A stretch of DNA of 64,000 bases from Coprobacillus cateniformis. Lineage in GTDB: Bacteria > Bacillota_I > Bacilli_A > Erysipelotrichales > Coprobacillaceae. The position numbers and the translations under genes are program-made. Below, in pieces: positions 53,022 through 61,424 of the stretch. The DNA is taken from assembly GCF_009767585.1 (NCBI RefSeq), contig NZ_WSNW01000001.1, positions 3,246,041 through 3,310,040 on the forward strand, read 5' to 3'. A model generated the notes under the pieces. The model was given only the letters and a program-made list of their open reading frames with translations, did not search any database and was not told the origin of the DNA. How positions within the stretch are numbered: the first letter of the stretch is position 1; every line of letters begins with the position of its first letter.

Positions 53022-53141
53022 ATGTTATATAAAGATAATGATGTTCCCGAGCCCAGTTTTATAGACAGCAATCAAATTCAGGAGGAGCAATTATGGAAGA
53101 AAGAATTGAAGAATTGGAAGTTAAGATTAAAGAACTTTTAG
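53022..53141 (+). CDS. Upstream ORF overlapping mgtE (possible leader peptide)
   Basis: A 39-codon frame from ATG 53022, with AAAGGATG 13 nt upstream, begins MLYKDNDVPEPSFIDSN and ends at TAG 53139, 49 nt inside mgtE in another frame. The mgtE ribosome site is buried in it. It has two CCC proline codons separated by an acidic residue and other Asp/Glu residues early on. A TATAAT at 52983-52988 may serve both. Leader peptides with Pro and acidic residues control mgtA in enterobacteria; a like role is a hypothesis. Confidence 0.4.
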   Translation: MLYKDNDVPEPSFIDSNQIQEEQLWKKELKNWKLRLKNF

Positions 53142-54451
53142 ATGATAAAAAATATCATCAAATTAGAGAATTGTTGATGGATCTTAATGAGGCAGACATT
53201 GCTGAAATTATTGAGACAATAGAGATAAAAGAAGATGTTGTACGTGTTTTTAGACTTTTACCTAAAGATAGTGCGGCTGATGTTTTTTCTTATATTCCAG
53301 TGGAATATGAGCAAATGATTATTGAATCTTTGACAATGCGTGAAATCGGACAGATAATGAACGACTTGTATTCAGATGATGCAGTAGATATGCTTGAAGA
53401 GATGCCTGCTAATGTTGTAAAAAAAGTATTGGCAGCAACGGATAAAGAAACACGTCGAGATATCAATAACTTATTGAAGTATCCAGAAGATTCTGCTGGA
53501 AGTATTATGACTGTTGAATTTGTTGATTTACGTGCATATATGAGTGTGATGGATGCTATTGAACGTATTCGAAAGACAGGTGTAGATAAAGAAACGATTA
53601 ATATTTGTTATGTTACAGATGTTCAAAAACATTTGTTAGGTATTGTGACATTAAGAGAAATTATTTTAGCAGATGCTCAGGAAAGCATTAAGGATTTGAT
53701 GAATGAAAATATCATTACTGTACACACATTAGATGATCAAGAAGAAGTTGCAAAACAATTTCAAAAATATGATTTTGCAGCTATGCCAGTGGTTGATAAC
53801 GAAAATCGTTTAGTTGGGATTATTACTGTTGATGATGTCATGGATATATTAGAAGAGGAAGCAACTGAAGATATTGAAATGATGGCTGCTATTACGCCAA
53901 CTGATCAGCCTTATATGAAAACCAGTGTTTTTGAAACATATAGAAAACGAATTCCATGGTTATTGTTATTGATGATATCTGCATCAATAACAGGGAAGAT
54001 TATACAGGGTTTTGAAGCGGCTTTATCAACATGTGTAATTTTAACTGCTTTTATTCCAATGCTAATGGATACAGGAGGGAATTGTGGGTCACAAGCTTCT
54101 GTTTCAGTCATTCGTGCTTTGTCACTAGACGAAGTTGAGTTTAAAGAATTGCCACAAATTATATGGAAGGAAATGCAAGTTTCTGTTCTTGTTGGGGCAA
54201 CTTTATCACTTGCAAATTTTGGAAAAATTTTACTTATTGATCGTACATCAATACTTGTGGCTTTTGTTGTTTGTATGACATTGTTTGTAACTGTTGTTGT
54301 AGCAAAGCTGGTTGGCTGTACATTACCGATTTTGGCAAGTAAAATTGGATTTGATCCAGCTGTTATGGCGAGTCCGTTTATTACAACAATTGTTGATGCT
54401 CTATCATTAATTGTTTATTTCAATGTTGCAGGAATTTTTTTAGGATTATAG
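53093..54451 (+). CDS. mgtE: MgtE magnesium transporter
   Basis: A 452-aa Mg2+ channel. The N-terminal MgtE superhelix domain occupies about 1-130, two CBS domains about 135-255 (ESIKDLMNENIITVHTLDD, FAAMPVVDNENRLVGIITVD), and five membrane helices follow, with MLMDTGGNCGSQAS lining the pore. Length is the family's norm. AGGAGGAG lies upstream of ATG 53093. Cytoplasmic Mg2+ gates it through the N and CBS domains. No M-box riboswitch fits in the short leader. Confidence 0.95.
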   Translation: MEERIEELEVKIKELLDDKKYHQIRELLMDLNEADIAEIIETIEIKEDVVRVFRLLPKDSAADVFSYIPVEYEQMIIESLTMREIGQIMNDLYSDDAVDMLEEMPANVVKKVLAATDKETRRDINNLLKYPEDSAGSIMTVEFVDLRAYMSVMDAIERIRKTGVDKETINICYVTDVQKHLLGIVTLREIILADAQESIKDLMNENIITVHTLDDQEEVAKQFQKYDFAAMPVVDNENRLVGIITVDDVMDILEEEATEDIEMMAAITPTDQPYMKTSVFETYRKRIPWLLLLMISASITGKIIQGFEAALSTCVILTAFIPMLMDTGGNCGSQASVSVIRALSLDEVEFKELPQIIWKEMQVSVLVGATLSLANFGKILLIDRTSILVAFVVCMTLFVTVVVAKLVGCTLPILASKIGFDPAVMASPFITTIVDALSLIVYFNVAGIFLGL

Positions 54452-54453
54452 AT

Positions 54454-54909
54454 ATGGAGAATATATATATTTCAATTGTTGGCATTGTTTACTTATTTAT
54501 GTTATTTATTCCTAATATGATATGGGTTAAAAATACACCTGAGAATTATGATTCAAGTCATGAAAACAAAATTTTATTAATGTTTGAAAGGTTTGGCGAA
54601 GTACTTGTTTGCTGTTTTGGAGTTATTATGTTTGAAACTATGGATTGGAATATCTTTGTCTTGGTTTCGTTTGTCTTCATGCTTATGTATGAAGGGTACT
54701 GGATTCAATATTTTAAAAGTGAAAAGAAATTGTCTGATTTTTATTGTAGTTATTTAAAAATTCCTTTGGCTGGAGCGACTTTGCCAGTTATAGCCTTTCT
54801 TATTTTGGGATTATCACAGGGACACTGGCTACTTGTTTTTTCTACAATTATTTTAGGAATTGGTCATATTGGTATACATAGAGAACATTTCTTAGAGATA
54901 AAAAGATAA
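54454..54909 (+). CDS. Unknown four-helix membrane protein
   Basis: A 151-aa membrane protein, not recognised. Hydrophobic segments at about 4-24, 46-62, 66-84, 108-128 and a short fifth near 130-145. WVKNTPENYDSSHENKILLM lies between the first two. It starts 3 nt after the mgtE stop, so it is translated with mgtE. No metal-binding signature is visible. Confidence 0.72.
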   Translation: MENIYISIVGIVYLFMLFIPNMIWVKNTPENYDSSHENKILLMFERFGEVLVCCFGVIMFETMDWNIFVLVSFVFMLMYEGYWIQYFKSEKKLSDFYCSYLKIPLAGATLPVIAFLILGLSQGHWLLVFSTIILGIGHIGIHREHFLEIKR

Positions 54910-54936
54910 GTATTTTCATAAATGCTTTTCTTTTTG
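54908..54936 (+). terminator. Intrinsic terminator of the mgtE operon
   Basis: AAGTATTT, loop TCAT, AAATGCTT (one G-T pair) followed by T-rich DNA. Confidence 0.65.
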
Positions 54937-54967
54937 TCTTTTTTTGGTTATAAAAAAAAGAAATGTT

Positions 54968-54995
54968 TTGTTATTAAAGTAAATTATGCTATAAT
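54968..54995 (+). promoter_or_regulatory. Promoter of pnp
   Basis: TTGTTA 54968-54973, 16-bp spacer, TATAAT 54990-54995. Confidence 0.6.
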
Positions 54996-55025
54996 GACTT
55001 AGATAATGAATGAGGTGGAAATATA

Positions 55026-57158
55026 ATGTCAAAACAAGTGTTTAACTTAGAATTTTATGGAAAGACATTAACTGTAGAAGCAGGAGAACTTGCGAAACAA
55101 GCCAATGGTTCTGTTTTAGTGAGATATGATGATACGGTTATTTTGTCAACTGCTGTAGCAGGGAAAGAACCAAAAGATGTGGACTTTTTCCCATTGACTG
55201 TTACATATGAAGAAAAATTATATTCGGTAGGAAAGATTCCTGGCGGATTCTTAAAAAGAGAAGGACGTCCTAGTGAGCATGGTACATTAACTGCTCGTAT
55301 GATTGATCGACCAATTCGACCATTGTTTGCTGATGGTTTTAGAAATGAAGTACAAGTTGTGAATACAGTGTTATCTGTTGATCAAAATGCATCTCCTGAA
55401 ATGGCAGCTATGTTTGGAGCATCGCTTGCATTATGCTTATCTGATATTCCATTTAATGGGCCAATTGCTGGTGTTAATGTTGGATTGATTGATGGTGAAT
55501 TTACAATCAATGCTGGTCCAGAAGACATGGAAAGAAGTTTGATTAATCTTGAAGTTGCTGGGACAAAAGAAGCAATTAACATGGTTGAAGCTGATGCTAA
55601 GGAAGTTGATGAAGAAACAATGTTAAATGCTTTAATGTTTGGTCATGAAAAGATTAAAGAATTAATTGCGTTTCAAGAAAAAGTCGTAGAAGCTTGTGGG
55701 AAAGAAAAAATTGAAATCCCATTATTTGAATTGGATTCTGCAATAGTTGAAGAAGTTGAGTCTTTAGCAAAAGAGCGAATGATTAAAGCTGTTTCTATTC
55801 CTGGTAAATTAGAAAGATATGGGGCTATTGATGATATTAATGCAGAAGTTGTTACATTATTTGAAAACAGAGATTATGCTGATTTAAAAGAACAAGCTAA
55901 AGTCTTAAAACAAGTAAAAATTGTTCTACATGATTTAGAGAAAGATGAAGTCAGAAGATTAATCACAGAAGATAAAATCAGACCTGATGGTAGAAAAATT
56001 GATGAAGTGCGTCCATTGAATGCACAAGTTGATTTATTGCCAAGAGTTCATGGTTCTGCATTGTTTACACGTGGAGAAACTCAAGTTCTTTCAGTATGTA
56101 CTTTAGGAGCTTTGGGAGAACATCAAAAAATCGATGGTTTAGGTTTAGAAGATCAAAAGAGATTTATGCATCATTATAACTTCCCACCATATTCAGTTGG
56201 TGAAACAGGAAGAATGGGTGCACCAGGTCGTCGTGAAATTGGACATGGGGCTTTAGGTGAAAGAGCATTGGCTCAAGTTATCCCTAGTGAAGATGAATTC
56301 CCATACACAATTCGTGTTGTTTCTGAAGTGTTAGAATCTAATGGGTCTTCTTCACAGGCATCTATTTGTGCATCATCTATGGCATTAATGACTGCTGGTG
56401 TACCTATTAGTAATCCAGTCAGTGGTGTCGCTATGGGACTTGTCAAAAAAGGTGATGATTATACAATTTTAACTGATATTCAAGGTATGGAAGATCATTT
56501 GGGTGATATGGATTTCAAAGTTGCAGGAACTAAGAAAGGTATCTGCGCATTGCAAATGGATATTAAAATTGAAGGAATTACAAAAGAAATTTTACAAGAA
56601 GCATTGGCTCAAGCTAATGTTGGTAGACAACAAATTATGGACTGTATGTTAGGGGCAATTTCTGAACCTAAAAAAGAATTAAGTCCATATGCACCAAAAG
56701 TCTTCATGATGAGAATCGAACCAGAACAAATTAAAGACGTTATTGGACCTGGTGGTAAAAACATTAATGAAATTATTGAAAAGTCAAATGATGTGAAGAT
56801 TGATATTGAACAAGATGGACGTGTCACTATTTATCATTTTGATCAAGAGGCTATTCATACTGCAGCTAAATTAATTGAAAATATTGTTAAAAAAGCTGAA
56901 GTTGGTGAAGTTTATGATGGTAAAGTCGTGAGAGTTGAAGATAAGTTTGCATTTGTGGAATTGTTTGAAGGAACAAATGGTTTCTTACATGTTGGTGATG
57001 TAGCTCATGAAAGAATTAATAAAGTTTCTGATGTTTTAAAAGTAGGAGATACAGCTAAGGTTAAAGTCATCAAGATAACTGATAAAGGTGTTAATGTTTC
57101 TAGAAAAGCATTGTTACCTAAACCAATTGTGAAAGAAGAAAAAAAAGAAAGTGAATAA
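55026..57158 (+). CDS. pnp: Polynucleotide phosphorylase
   Basis: A 710-aa 3'-5' phosphorolytic exoribonuclease. Two RNase PH domains (about 10-210 and 310-540), the second with FTRGETQVLSVCTLG and GRREIGHGALGERAL, are followed by KH (IEPEQIKDVIGPGGKNINEI) and S1 (EVYDGKVVRVEDKFAFVELF) domains. Length is normal. GAGGTGG precedes the ATG. The last codons overlap the GTG of maf, so maf is coupled to pnp. Confidence 0.97.
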   Translation: MSKQVFNLEFYGKTLTVEAGELAKQANGSVLVRYDDTVILSTAVAGKEPKDVDFFPLTVTYEEKLYSVGKIPGGFLKREGRPSEHGTLTARMIDRPIRPLFADGFRNEVQVVNTVLSVDQNASPEMAAMFGASLALCLSDIPFNGPIAGVNVGLIDGEFTINAGPEDMERSLINLEVAGTKEAINMVEADAKEVDEETMLNALMFGHEKIKELIAFQEKVVEACGKEKIEIPLFELDSAIVEEVESLAKERMIKAVSIPGKLERYGAIDDINAEVVTLFENRDYADLKEQAKVLKQVKIVLHDLEKDEVRRLITEDKIRPDGRKIDEVRPLNAQVDLLPRVHGSALFTRGETQVLSVCTLGALGEHQKIDGLGLEDQKRFMHHYNFPPYSVGETGRMGAPGRREIGHGALGERALAQVIPSEDEFPYTIRVVSEVLESNGSSSQASICASSMALMTAGVPISNPVSGVAMGLVKKGDDYTILTDIQGMEDHLGDMDFKVAGTKKGICALQMDIKIEGITKEILQEALAQANVGRQQIMDCMLGAISEPKKELSPYAPKVFMMRIEPEQIKDVIGPGGKNINEIIEKSNDVKIDIEQDGRVTIYHFDQEAIHTAAKLIENIVKKAEVGEVYDGKVVRVEDKFAFVELFEGTNGFLHVGDVAHERINKVSDVLKVGDTAKVKVIKITDKGVNVSRKALLPKPIVKEEKKESE

Positions 57159-57714
57159 AATTATATTGGCAAGTACTTCTCCAAGAAGGAAGGAATTACT
57201 TGAAAGAGAAGGCATCGATTTTATAGTCGATGCTTCTTCTATAGATGAAACGATGGATGAGACATTACCAATCAAAGAAAGATTGTGTCAATTGTCTAAA
57301 GACAAAGCAGAACCTATTCATCATAAATATCCACAAGATATTGTTATTGGAGCAGATACGATTGTTTATTTTCAGGACTGTATTATTGGGAAAGCAAAAA
57401 ATCGTGAAGATGCATACCAGACATTAATGATGTTATCAAATCAAAAACATATTGTTTATACAGCTGTAGCTATTTATAATGGTAATAGTTTACATACCTT
57501 TTGTGAAAAAACAGAAGTTTATTTTAAAGATATTTCTTCAATGATAGATGAATATCTTGATTCTGGGGAATGGATGGGGAAAGCCGGATCATATGGTATT
57601 CAAGGCAAAGCTTCTGTATTTGTTGAGCGTATTGTGGGTGATAAGGATACTGTTATCGGATTACCAGTAATGCGTATCAAAGAATTCTTAGATTATCTTC
57701 AGGGTAAATCATGA
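57151..57714 (+). CDS. maf: Maf nucleotide pyrophosphatase
   Basis: A 187-aa Maf protein that hydrolyses dTTP/UTP or modified nucleotides and is linked to septum control in Bacillus. It shows IILASTSPRRKELLEREGI, VIGADTIVYF, GKAGSYGIQGKASVF and the end GLPVMRIKEFL. GTG 57151 overlaps the pnp stop by 8 nt. In Bacillus maf lies near mre genes; here it rides on pnp. Confidence 0.93.
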   Translation: MNKIILASTSPRRKELLEREGIDFIVDASSIDETMDETLPIKERLCQLSKDKAEPIHHKYPQDIVIGADTIVYFQDCIIGKAKNREDAYQTLMMLSNQKHIVYTAVAIYNGNSLHTFCEKTEVYFKDISSMIDEYLDSGEWMGKAGSYGIQGKASVFVERIVGDKDTVIGLPVMRIKEFLDYLQGKS

Positions 57715-57755
57715 GGTTAGAATATAAAATGATTTGATGTTATATTGAAATGAGG

Positions 57756-57783
57756 GCAGAGAGAATTCTGCTTTTCTTTTTTT
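57756..57783 (+). terminator. Intrinsic terminator of pnp-maf
   Basis: GCAGA, loop, TCTGC followed by TTTTCTTTTTTT. Downstream to 57922 is AT-rich with no feature seen. Confidence 0.7.
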
Positions 57784-57922
57784 ATAAAAATAATTGATAA
57801 ATAGGTGTAAATTTGTACTGTAATCATCAATAAAGGTTTATCAAGGTTAAAATGATAAGAATTTTCTTTTTTAGAAATGTTGTTTTTTATTTCAAAAATG
57901 ATGTAAACGGATACATTTCTTG

Positions 57923-57951
57923 TTGTTTTCTTGTTGAAATTTTACTATAAT
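57923..57951 (+). promoter_or_regulatory. Promoter of the phosphofructokinase gene
   Basis: TTGTTT 57923-57928, 17-bp spacer, TATAAT 57946-57951. Confidence 0.6.
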
Positions 57952-57983
57952 AGATAAGTAGGAAAAAAACGGAGGATAAATAT

Positions 57984-59102
57984 ATGGAAAAGAAAGTTAA
58001 AAGAATTGCATTACTTTCAGGGGGCGGAGATTGTCCTGGATTAAATGCCGTTATTAGAACAATAACAAAAACTGCTATCTCTAAATATGGTTGGGAAGTC
58101 ATTGGCTATGTTTATGGATATAGAGGCTTATATAACAATAATTATATTGAATTAACAGAAGAAAAAGTTGAAAATATTTATAAAGAGGGAGGAACTATTC
58201 TATTTAGTTCTAATAAGGATAATCTTTTTGATTACTTAGTAGATGATGGAAAAGGTGGAAAAATAAAAAAAGATGTAAGTGATGTTGGTGTTCAAAATCT
58301 AAAAGATGCTGGTGTTGATGTATTGGTTGTTTTAGGTGGTGATGGAACTTTAACAAGTGCTCGTGATTTTTCAAGAAAGGGTGTGCAAGTTATTGGTGTG
58401 CCTAAGACAATGGATAACGATTTATCAAGTACTGATTTGACTTATGGATTTATTAGTGCTATGAGTGTGGGAACTGATTTTATTGATCGTTTACAAACAA
58501 CTGCAAAATCTCATCATCGTGTTATCTGCTGTGAGTTGATGGGTAGAGATGCAGGATGGATTTCTTTATATGCTGGTTTGGCTGGGAATGCAGGTGTATG
58601 CTTAATTCCTGAAATTCCATTTACTATTGAAAATATTGCTAAACATGTTGCTAAACGTGACGAACAAGGAATGCCTTATACAGTTATTGCTGTTGCTGAA
58701 GGTGCTAAATATGCTGATGGTACAAAAGTTATTGGTAAAATTGTAGAAGATTCTCCAGATCCAGTTCGTTATAGTGGTTTGGCTGCAAAAGTTGCTGATG
58801 ATTTGGAAAAGGTTATTCCAAATCATGAGGTTCGTTCAGTGAATCCTGGACATATTATCCGTGGTGGAGATATTACTCCATATGATAGAATCTTATCTAT
58901 TCGTTTTGGTGTTAAGGCCTGTGAACTTATTGATGAAGGTCAATTTGGAAATGTTGTCACTCTTCATGGTGAAACTATGGATTATACTTCATTGGAAGAA
59001 GTGATTGGTGATGCTAAATTTGGAAAGCAAAAACGTGTTGATCCTAATGGTGAACTAATAAGAGCTGCAAAGGCTATTGGTGTTTGCTTTGGTGATGAAT
59101 AA
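57984..59102 (+). CDS. pfkA: 6-phosphofructokinase (group III-like)
   Basis: A 372-aa phosphofructokinase. RIALLSGGGDCPGLNAVIR, LVVLGGDGTLTSARDF, GVPKTMDNDL, CELMGRDAGWISLYAGL and PGHIIRGGD are present. The GGDGT glycine is usual for ATP-using enzymes, while the lysine of PKTxDND is usual for PPi-using or group III enzymes, so the phosphoryl donor is uncertain. Length and the YGYRGLYNNNYIEL segment fit the longer group III. CGGAGGA precedes the ATG; the gene is monocistronic. Confidence 0.88.
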   Translation: MEKKVKRIALLSGGGDCPGLNAVIRTITKTAISKYGWEVIGYVYGYRGLYNNNYIELTEEKVENIYKEGGTILFSSNKDNLFDYLVDDGKGGKIKKDVSDVGVQNLKDAGVDVLVVLGGDGTLTSARDFSRKGVQVIGVPKTMDNDLSSTDLTYGFISAMSVGTDFIDRLQTTAKSHHRVICCELMGRDAGWISLYAGLAGNAGVCLIPEIPFTIENIAKHVAKRDEQGMPYTVIAVAEGAKYADGTKVIGKIVEDSPDPVRYSGLAAKVADDLEKVIPNHEVRSVNPGHIIRGGDITPYDRILSIRFGVKACELIDEGQFGNVVTLHGETMDYTSLEEVIGDAKFGKQKRVDPNGELIRAAKAIGVCFGDE

Positions 59103-59115
59103 GATATGAGACAAA

Positions 59116-59147
59116 AATAATCCTCTGAAATGACTCAGAGGATTATT
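59116..59147. terminator. Bidirectional terminator between pfk and ald
   Basis: AATAATCCTCTGA, 6-nt loop, TCAGAGGATTATT: a 13-bp perfect stem between convergent genes. Confidence 0.85.
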
Positions 59148-59150
59148 TAT

Positions 59151-60260
59151 TTAGAATAAATCTTTCGGATTTCTATAAGGTTTATCTAAAGCTTCAGCAA
59201 CTGCCTGACAAGTGCAAAGTCCTTTATAGGTATTAAGTCCTAATAAGAAACCTTCGTCTTGTTTGAGGGCATCTAAACCATATTCAGCTAATTTTATAAT
59301 ATATGGTAAAGTTGCATTCGATAAAGCTATCGTAGATGTTCTTGGAACTGCTCCTGGCATATTAGCCACTGAATAATGAAGCACACCATGTTTTGTGAAT
59401 GTTGGTTGATCGTGCGTTGTTGTATGATCACAAGTTTCTATACATCCACCTTGATCGATTGCAACATCAACAATCACACTTCCATCTTTCATTTCTTTGA
59501 CCATGTCTTCTGTTACAATCTTAGGGGCACGAGCACCAGGAATTAATACCGCACCAATCACAAGATCGGCTGTTTGAAGAGCGTTTCGAACATTATATTC
59601 ATTGCTGTATATAGTATGAATTGTTCCATTGCTGATATCATCAATATAAGCCATTCGTTGGGCATCGACATCAAAAACATGAACTCTGGCCCCTAGACCG
59701 CTAGCAATACGGGCAGCATTGAAGCCAACAGTACCACCACCAATAATAACAACATCTGCTGGCATAACTCCTGGAACACCACCAAGAAGCAAGCCACTTC
59801 CACCATTTGTTTTTTGCAATAAATTTGCACCAACTTGAACTGACATACGTCCAGCAACTTCACTCATTGGTGTTAAGAGTGGAAGACTGTTGTTTTTGCC
59901 AATAACTGTTTCATAGGCAATTGCAGTTGTTTTTGATTTCATTAACGCTTCTGCAAAAGGTTCATTACTTGCAATATGCAGATACGTAAAGACCATCTGA
60001 TCTTCACGTAAATATTGATATTCACTCTCTAAGTATTCTTTGACTTTGACAATCAGGTTGGCTGATTTGAATACTTCTTCTCTATGACAAACAGTTCCAC
60101 CAACTGTTTGATACTCTTCATTTGAAAAACCACTACCTAAACCAGCATTTTCCTCAATAAGGACAGTATGCCCTAATTTGACTAATGAAAGAACACCTGC
60201 TGGTGTTAATGAGACACGATTTTCATTGTTTTTGATTTCTTTTGGAATTCCAATAATCAT
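59151..60260 (-). CDS. ald: Alanine dehydrogenase
   Basis: A 369-aa NAD-dependent enzyme interconverting alanine with pyruvate and ammonia. It begins MIIGIPKEIKNNENRVSLTP, has TYLHIASNEPFAEALM, the NAD fold IIGGGTVGFNAARIASGLGA and DVAIDQGGC. ATG 60260 with GGAG upstream is preferred to an extension to 60287. It could feed alanine into the racemase and D-Ala-D-Ser pathway or recycle alanine nitrogen; there is no genetic link here. Confidence 0.95.
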   Translation of the reverse strand: MIIGIPKEIKNNENRVSLTPAGVLSLVKLGHTVLIEENAGLGSGFSNEEYQTVGGTVCHREEVFKSANLIVKVKEYLESEYQYLREDQMVFTYLHIASNEPFAEALMKSKTTAIAYETVIGKNNSLPLLTPMSEVAGRMSVQVGANLLQKTNGGSGLLLGGVPGVMPADVVIIGGGTVGFNAARIASGLGARVHVFDVDAQRMAYIDDISNGTIHTIYSNEYNVRNALQTADLVIGAVLIPGARAPKIVTEDMVKEMKDGSVIVDVAIDQGGCIETCDHTTTHDQPTFTKHGVLHYSVANMPGAVPRTSTIALSNATLPYIIKLAEYGLDALKQDEGFLLGLNTYKGLCTCQAVAEALDKPYRNPKDLF

Positions 60261-60379
60261 ATTTTCACACTCCGTTTCTATTGCCACATTATAACATGAA
60301 CTTACAGATAAAGTAAATTTATTTTGGATAGGTATAGTGGTTATCTATTGAATTTCGTTGAAAATATTTGTAGTTTTGG

Positions 60380-60408
60380 TTGATGAAAAGAAATAACTTT
60401 GATAGAAT
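60380..60408 (+). promoter_or_regulatory. Promoter of the TPR-like gene
   Basis: TTGATG 60380-60385, 17-bp spacer, TAGAAT 60403-60408. Confidence 0.5.
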
Positions 60409-60436
60409 GTCTATTGCAAGTCAAGGAGGTTAAAAG

Positions 60437-61360
60437 ATGATTGAGGAACTAATTCAATGTGGAAACTATCAACAGGCTTTAACGATGCTAGAAGATATGA
60501 ATGATGAAAGTGTAAGATATTTAAGATTGGTGTGTTTGGTAGGAATGGGAGAATATCAACAAGCTAAAACAGAAGGGGCATGGGCAAAAGCAAATGCTAA
60601 AGAAACTTATTATGATGTTGTTTCTATGTATGTGACAACATTAAAAGAATTGGGTGAGTTTGAAGAAGCTATTAATATTTTGATTGAAGAGTTATCTATG
60701 CCTTATATTCCTTATCAATATGAAACTTTATTTAATACTGCGTATGATGAAGTTCTGTTAGATAAACAAGAAGCAAACTATGAAGTTGAATCGAAAAACC
60801 AAATTTTCTCAATTGAAGAAATTTCACAGGTCTTAAAAAACAAGGAATGTAATGAAGATTTGTTATATATGGCACTAGATCAATTACAACAATTAAATGT
60901 TCGCATGATTATTCCCGTTATTCAAGATTATTTGATGAATCCTCAGAATCATTTTTTTGCTAAAACATTACTGATCGAAATTATGATTGACCAACAAATA
61001 GATGAAGATATACAGGTTGAAAAATTTGGTAGATATTATGATATCAATCCAAGTTATATGGCATTAGTTCTTGAACAAACTCAGTATGCTGAGACTTTAA
61101 AATATTTACAAAACGGTATTGAAGATGAAAATCCATCACTTTTTGAGCAATGTGTTGAATATCTTGAATATACCTTATATGCGTTATATCCACAAGATAT
61201 ATATGAAGAAGATTGTCATGTTTTAGCAGCAGCTATTCATTATTATGTTGCAACTTTGCAGTCTATGGATATTGACTTGAATGATTTAGAAGTGATGTAT
61301 TATTGTGATAAAAGTGAGATTGAACAGCGAATTTTAGCACTCAAACAAATAGAGTGTTAA
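60437..61360 (+). CDS. TPR-like helical protein
   Basis: A 307-aa acidic helical protein. The first ~110 residues form helix pairs of tetratricopeptide type (LIQCGNYQQALTMLEDMND; LVGMGEYQQAKTEGAWAKAN; LKELGEFEEAINILIEEL). The rest is helical and may form further degenerate repeats; the overall shape recalls DUF3196-type proteins next to chaperone genes, but that is not certain. The stop codon is part of a CIRCE element controlling the next gene. A scaffold or adaptor role is likely. Confidence 0.75.
   Translation: MIEELIQCGNYQQALTMLEDMNDESVRYLRLVCLVGMGEYQQAKTEGAWAKANAKETYYDVVSMYVTTLKELGEFEEAINILIEELSMPYIPYQYETLFNTAYDEVLLDKQEANYEVESKNQIFSIEEISQVLKNKECNEDLLYMALDQLQQLNVRMIIPVIQDYLMNPQNHFFAKTLLIEIMIDQQIDEDIQVEKFGRYYDINPSYMALVLEQTQYAETLKYLQNGIEDENPSLFEQCVEYLEYTLYALYPQDIYEEDCHVLAAAIHYYVATLQSMDIDLNDLEVMYYCDKSEIEQRILALKQIEC
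61334..61360 (+). promoter_or_regulatory. CIRCE HrcA operator upstream of tig
   Basis: TTAGCACTC, nine bases, GAGTGTTAA: one mismatch from the CIRCE consensus. It encodes the last nine codons of the TPR-like gene including its TAA, and ends 5 bp before the tig -35 box. Confidence 0.85.
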
Positions 61361-61365
61361 AATGG

Positions 61366-61394
61366 TTGCATTCTTATAATGATTCATGTATAAT
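61366..61394 (+). promoter_or_regulatory. Promoter of tig
   Basis: TTGCAT 61366-61371, 17-bp spacer, TATAAT 61389-61394, directly after the CIRCE. Confidence 0.75.
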
Positions 61395-61424
61395 ATGCAT
61401 GTTGAAATAATGGAGGAAGTATAA

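Noticed and set aside
52989..53092. M-box magnesium riboswitch before mgtE
   Set aside because: The leader is about 100 nt and lacks the conserved M-box helices; an upstream ORF occupies most of it.
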